Source: Formicarius rufipectus
Taxonomy: Eukaryota; Chordata; Aves; Passeriformes; Formicariidae
Assembly: GCA_013399695.1 (NCBI GenBank)
Contig: VXAU01002306.1
Coordinates: 269,526 to 333,525, forward strand
DNA length: 64,000 bases
Direction of reading: 5' to 3'
Position 1 is the first letter of the stretch; each line of letters starts with the position of its first letter. The notes below the pieces were generated by a model that saw nothing but the letters and a program-made list of their open reading frames with translations, was not told the DNA's origin and did not search any database. This document shows positions 63,980 to 64,000 of this stretch, in pieces. Both the position numbers and the translations under genes were made by a program.

Positions 63980-64000
63980 AATTTTCTTTTTCTTTTTTTT
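63980..64000. repeat. T-rich run at the window edge
   Basis: The window ends inside a T run with a few C bases (ttttctttttctttttttt). Its true length and whether it belongs to a repeat beyond the edge cannot be seen. Confidence 0.9.

Noticed and set aside
1..64000. tRNA, rRNA, snRNA, CRISPR or bacterial operon features
   Set aside because: I saw no tRNA box-B-like sequence with a matching cloverleaf, no regular spaced repeats, and no closely packed long reading frames. The sequence has the texture of vertebrate nuclear DNA.

Overview
The window reads as nuclear DNA of a bird. It is AT-rich, has no dense or long reading frames, and carries three CR1 LINE fragments that span clearly different ages. 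It also carries one solo LTR of a type I recognise as dispersed in Neoavian genomes (TGTCCTGG start, ATT-rich middle). I found no protein-coding gene, tRNA, rRNA, CRISPR array or bacterial-type signal. The open frames present look like chance frames in intergenic or intronic sequence: many of them lack an ATG, and none matches a protein family I know, apart from remnants of mobile elements. The species and the neighbouring genes cannot be read from this sequence. It could be a gene desert or a very large intron.

Layout. From 1 to about 40.6 kb the sequence is almost entirely unique and has no mobile element that I can name. It contains a few low-complexity tracts, a diverged 52-bp tandem duplication (9.5 kb), a homeodomain-site-rich AT block (11.8-12.0 kb), a GC-richer patch (14.8 kb), and a pair of diverged direct repeats of about 270 bp at 26.4 and 30.0 kb.

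From 40.5 to 50.5 kb the sequence becomes a mobile-element cluster. In order it holds: a CR1 3' end on the minus strand; a CpG-enriched patch with an RFX-type X-box; a CR1 on the minus strand interrupted by an A/C-rich expansion; the solo LTR on the minus strand; a perfect 511-bp duplication whose two copies are separated by a single N, most likely an assembly artefact; an old CR1 on the plus strand interrupted by a T-rich expansion; and a fossil LINE endonuclease-like reading frame of RTE type.

From 50.5 to 64 kb the sequence is again mostly unique. It has two further blocks dense in TAAT/ATTA sites (52.0 and 61.4 kb) and one probable remnant of an old amniote repeat (61.1 kb).

No genes work together here. 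If the window has a function it is most likely regulatory, and the candidates are the AT-rich homeodomain-site blocks, the duplicated 270-bp segment and the CpG/X-box patch. The most distinctive observations are: two of the three CR1 copies have low-complexity expansions at the same internal T-tract; the 270-bp direct-repeat pair; the RTE-like endonuclease remnant with its catalytic glutamate replaced; and the N-separated duplication. All family names rest on recall and reading by eye. No search was run.
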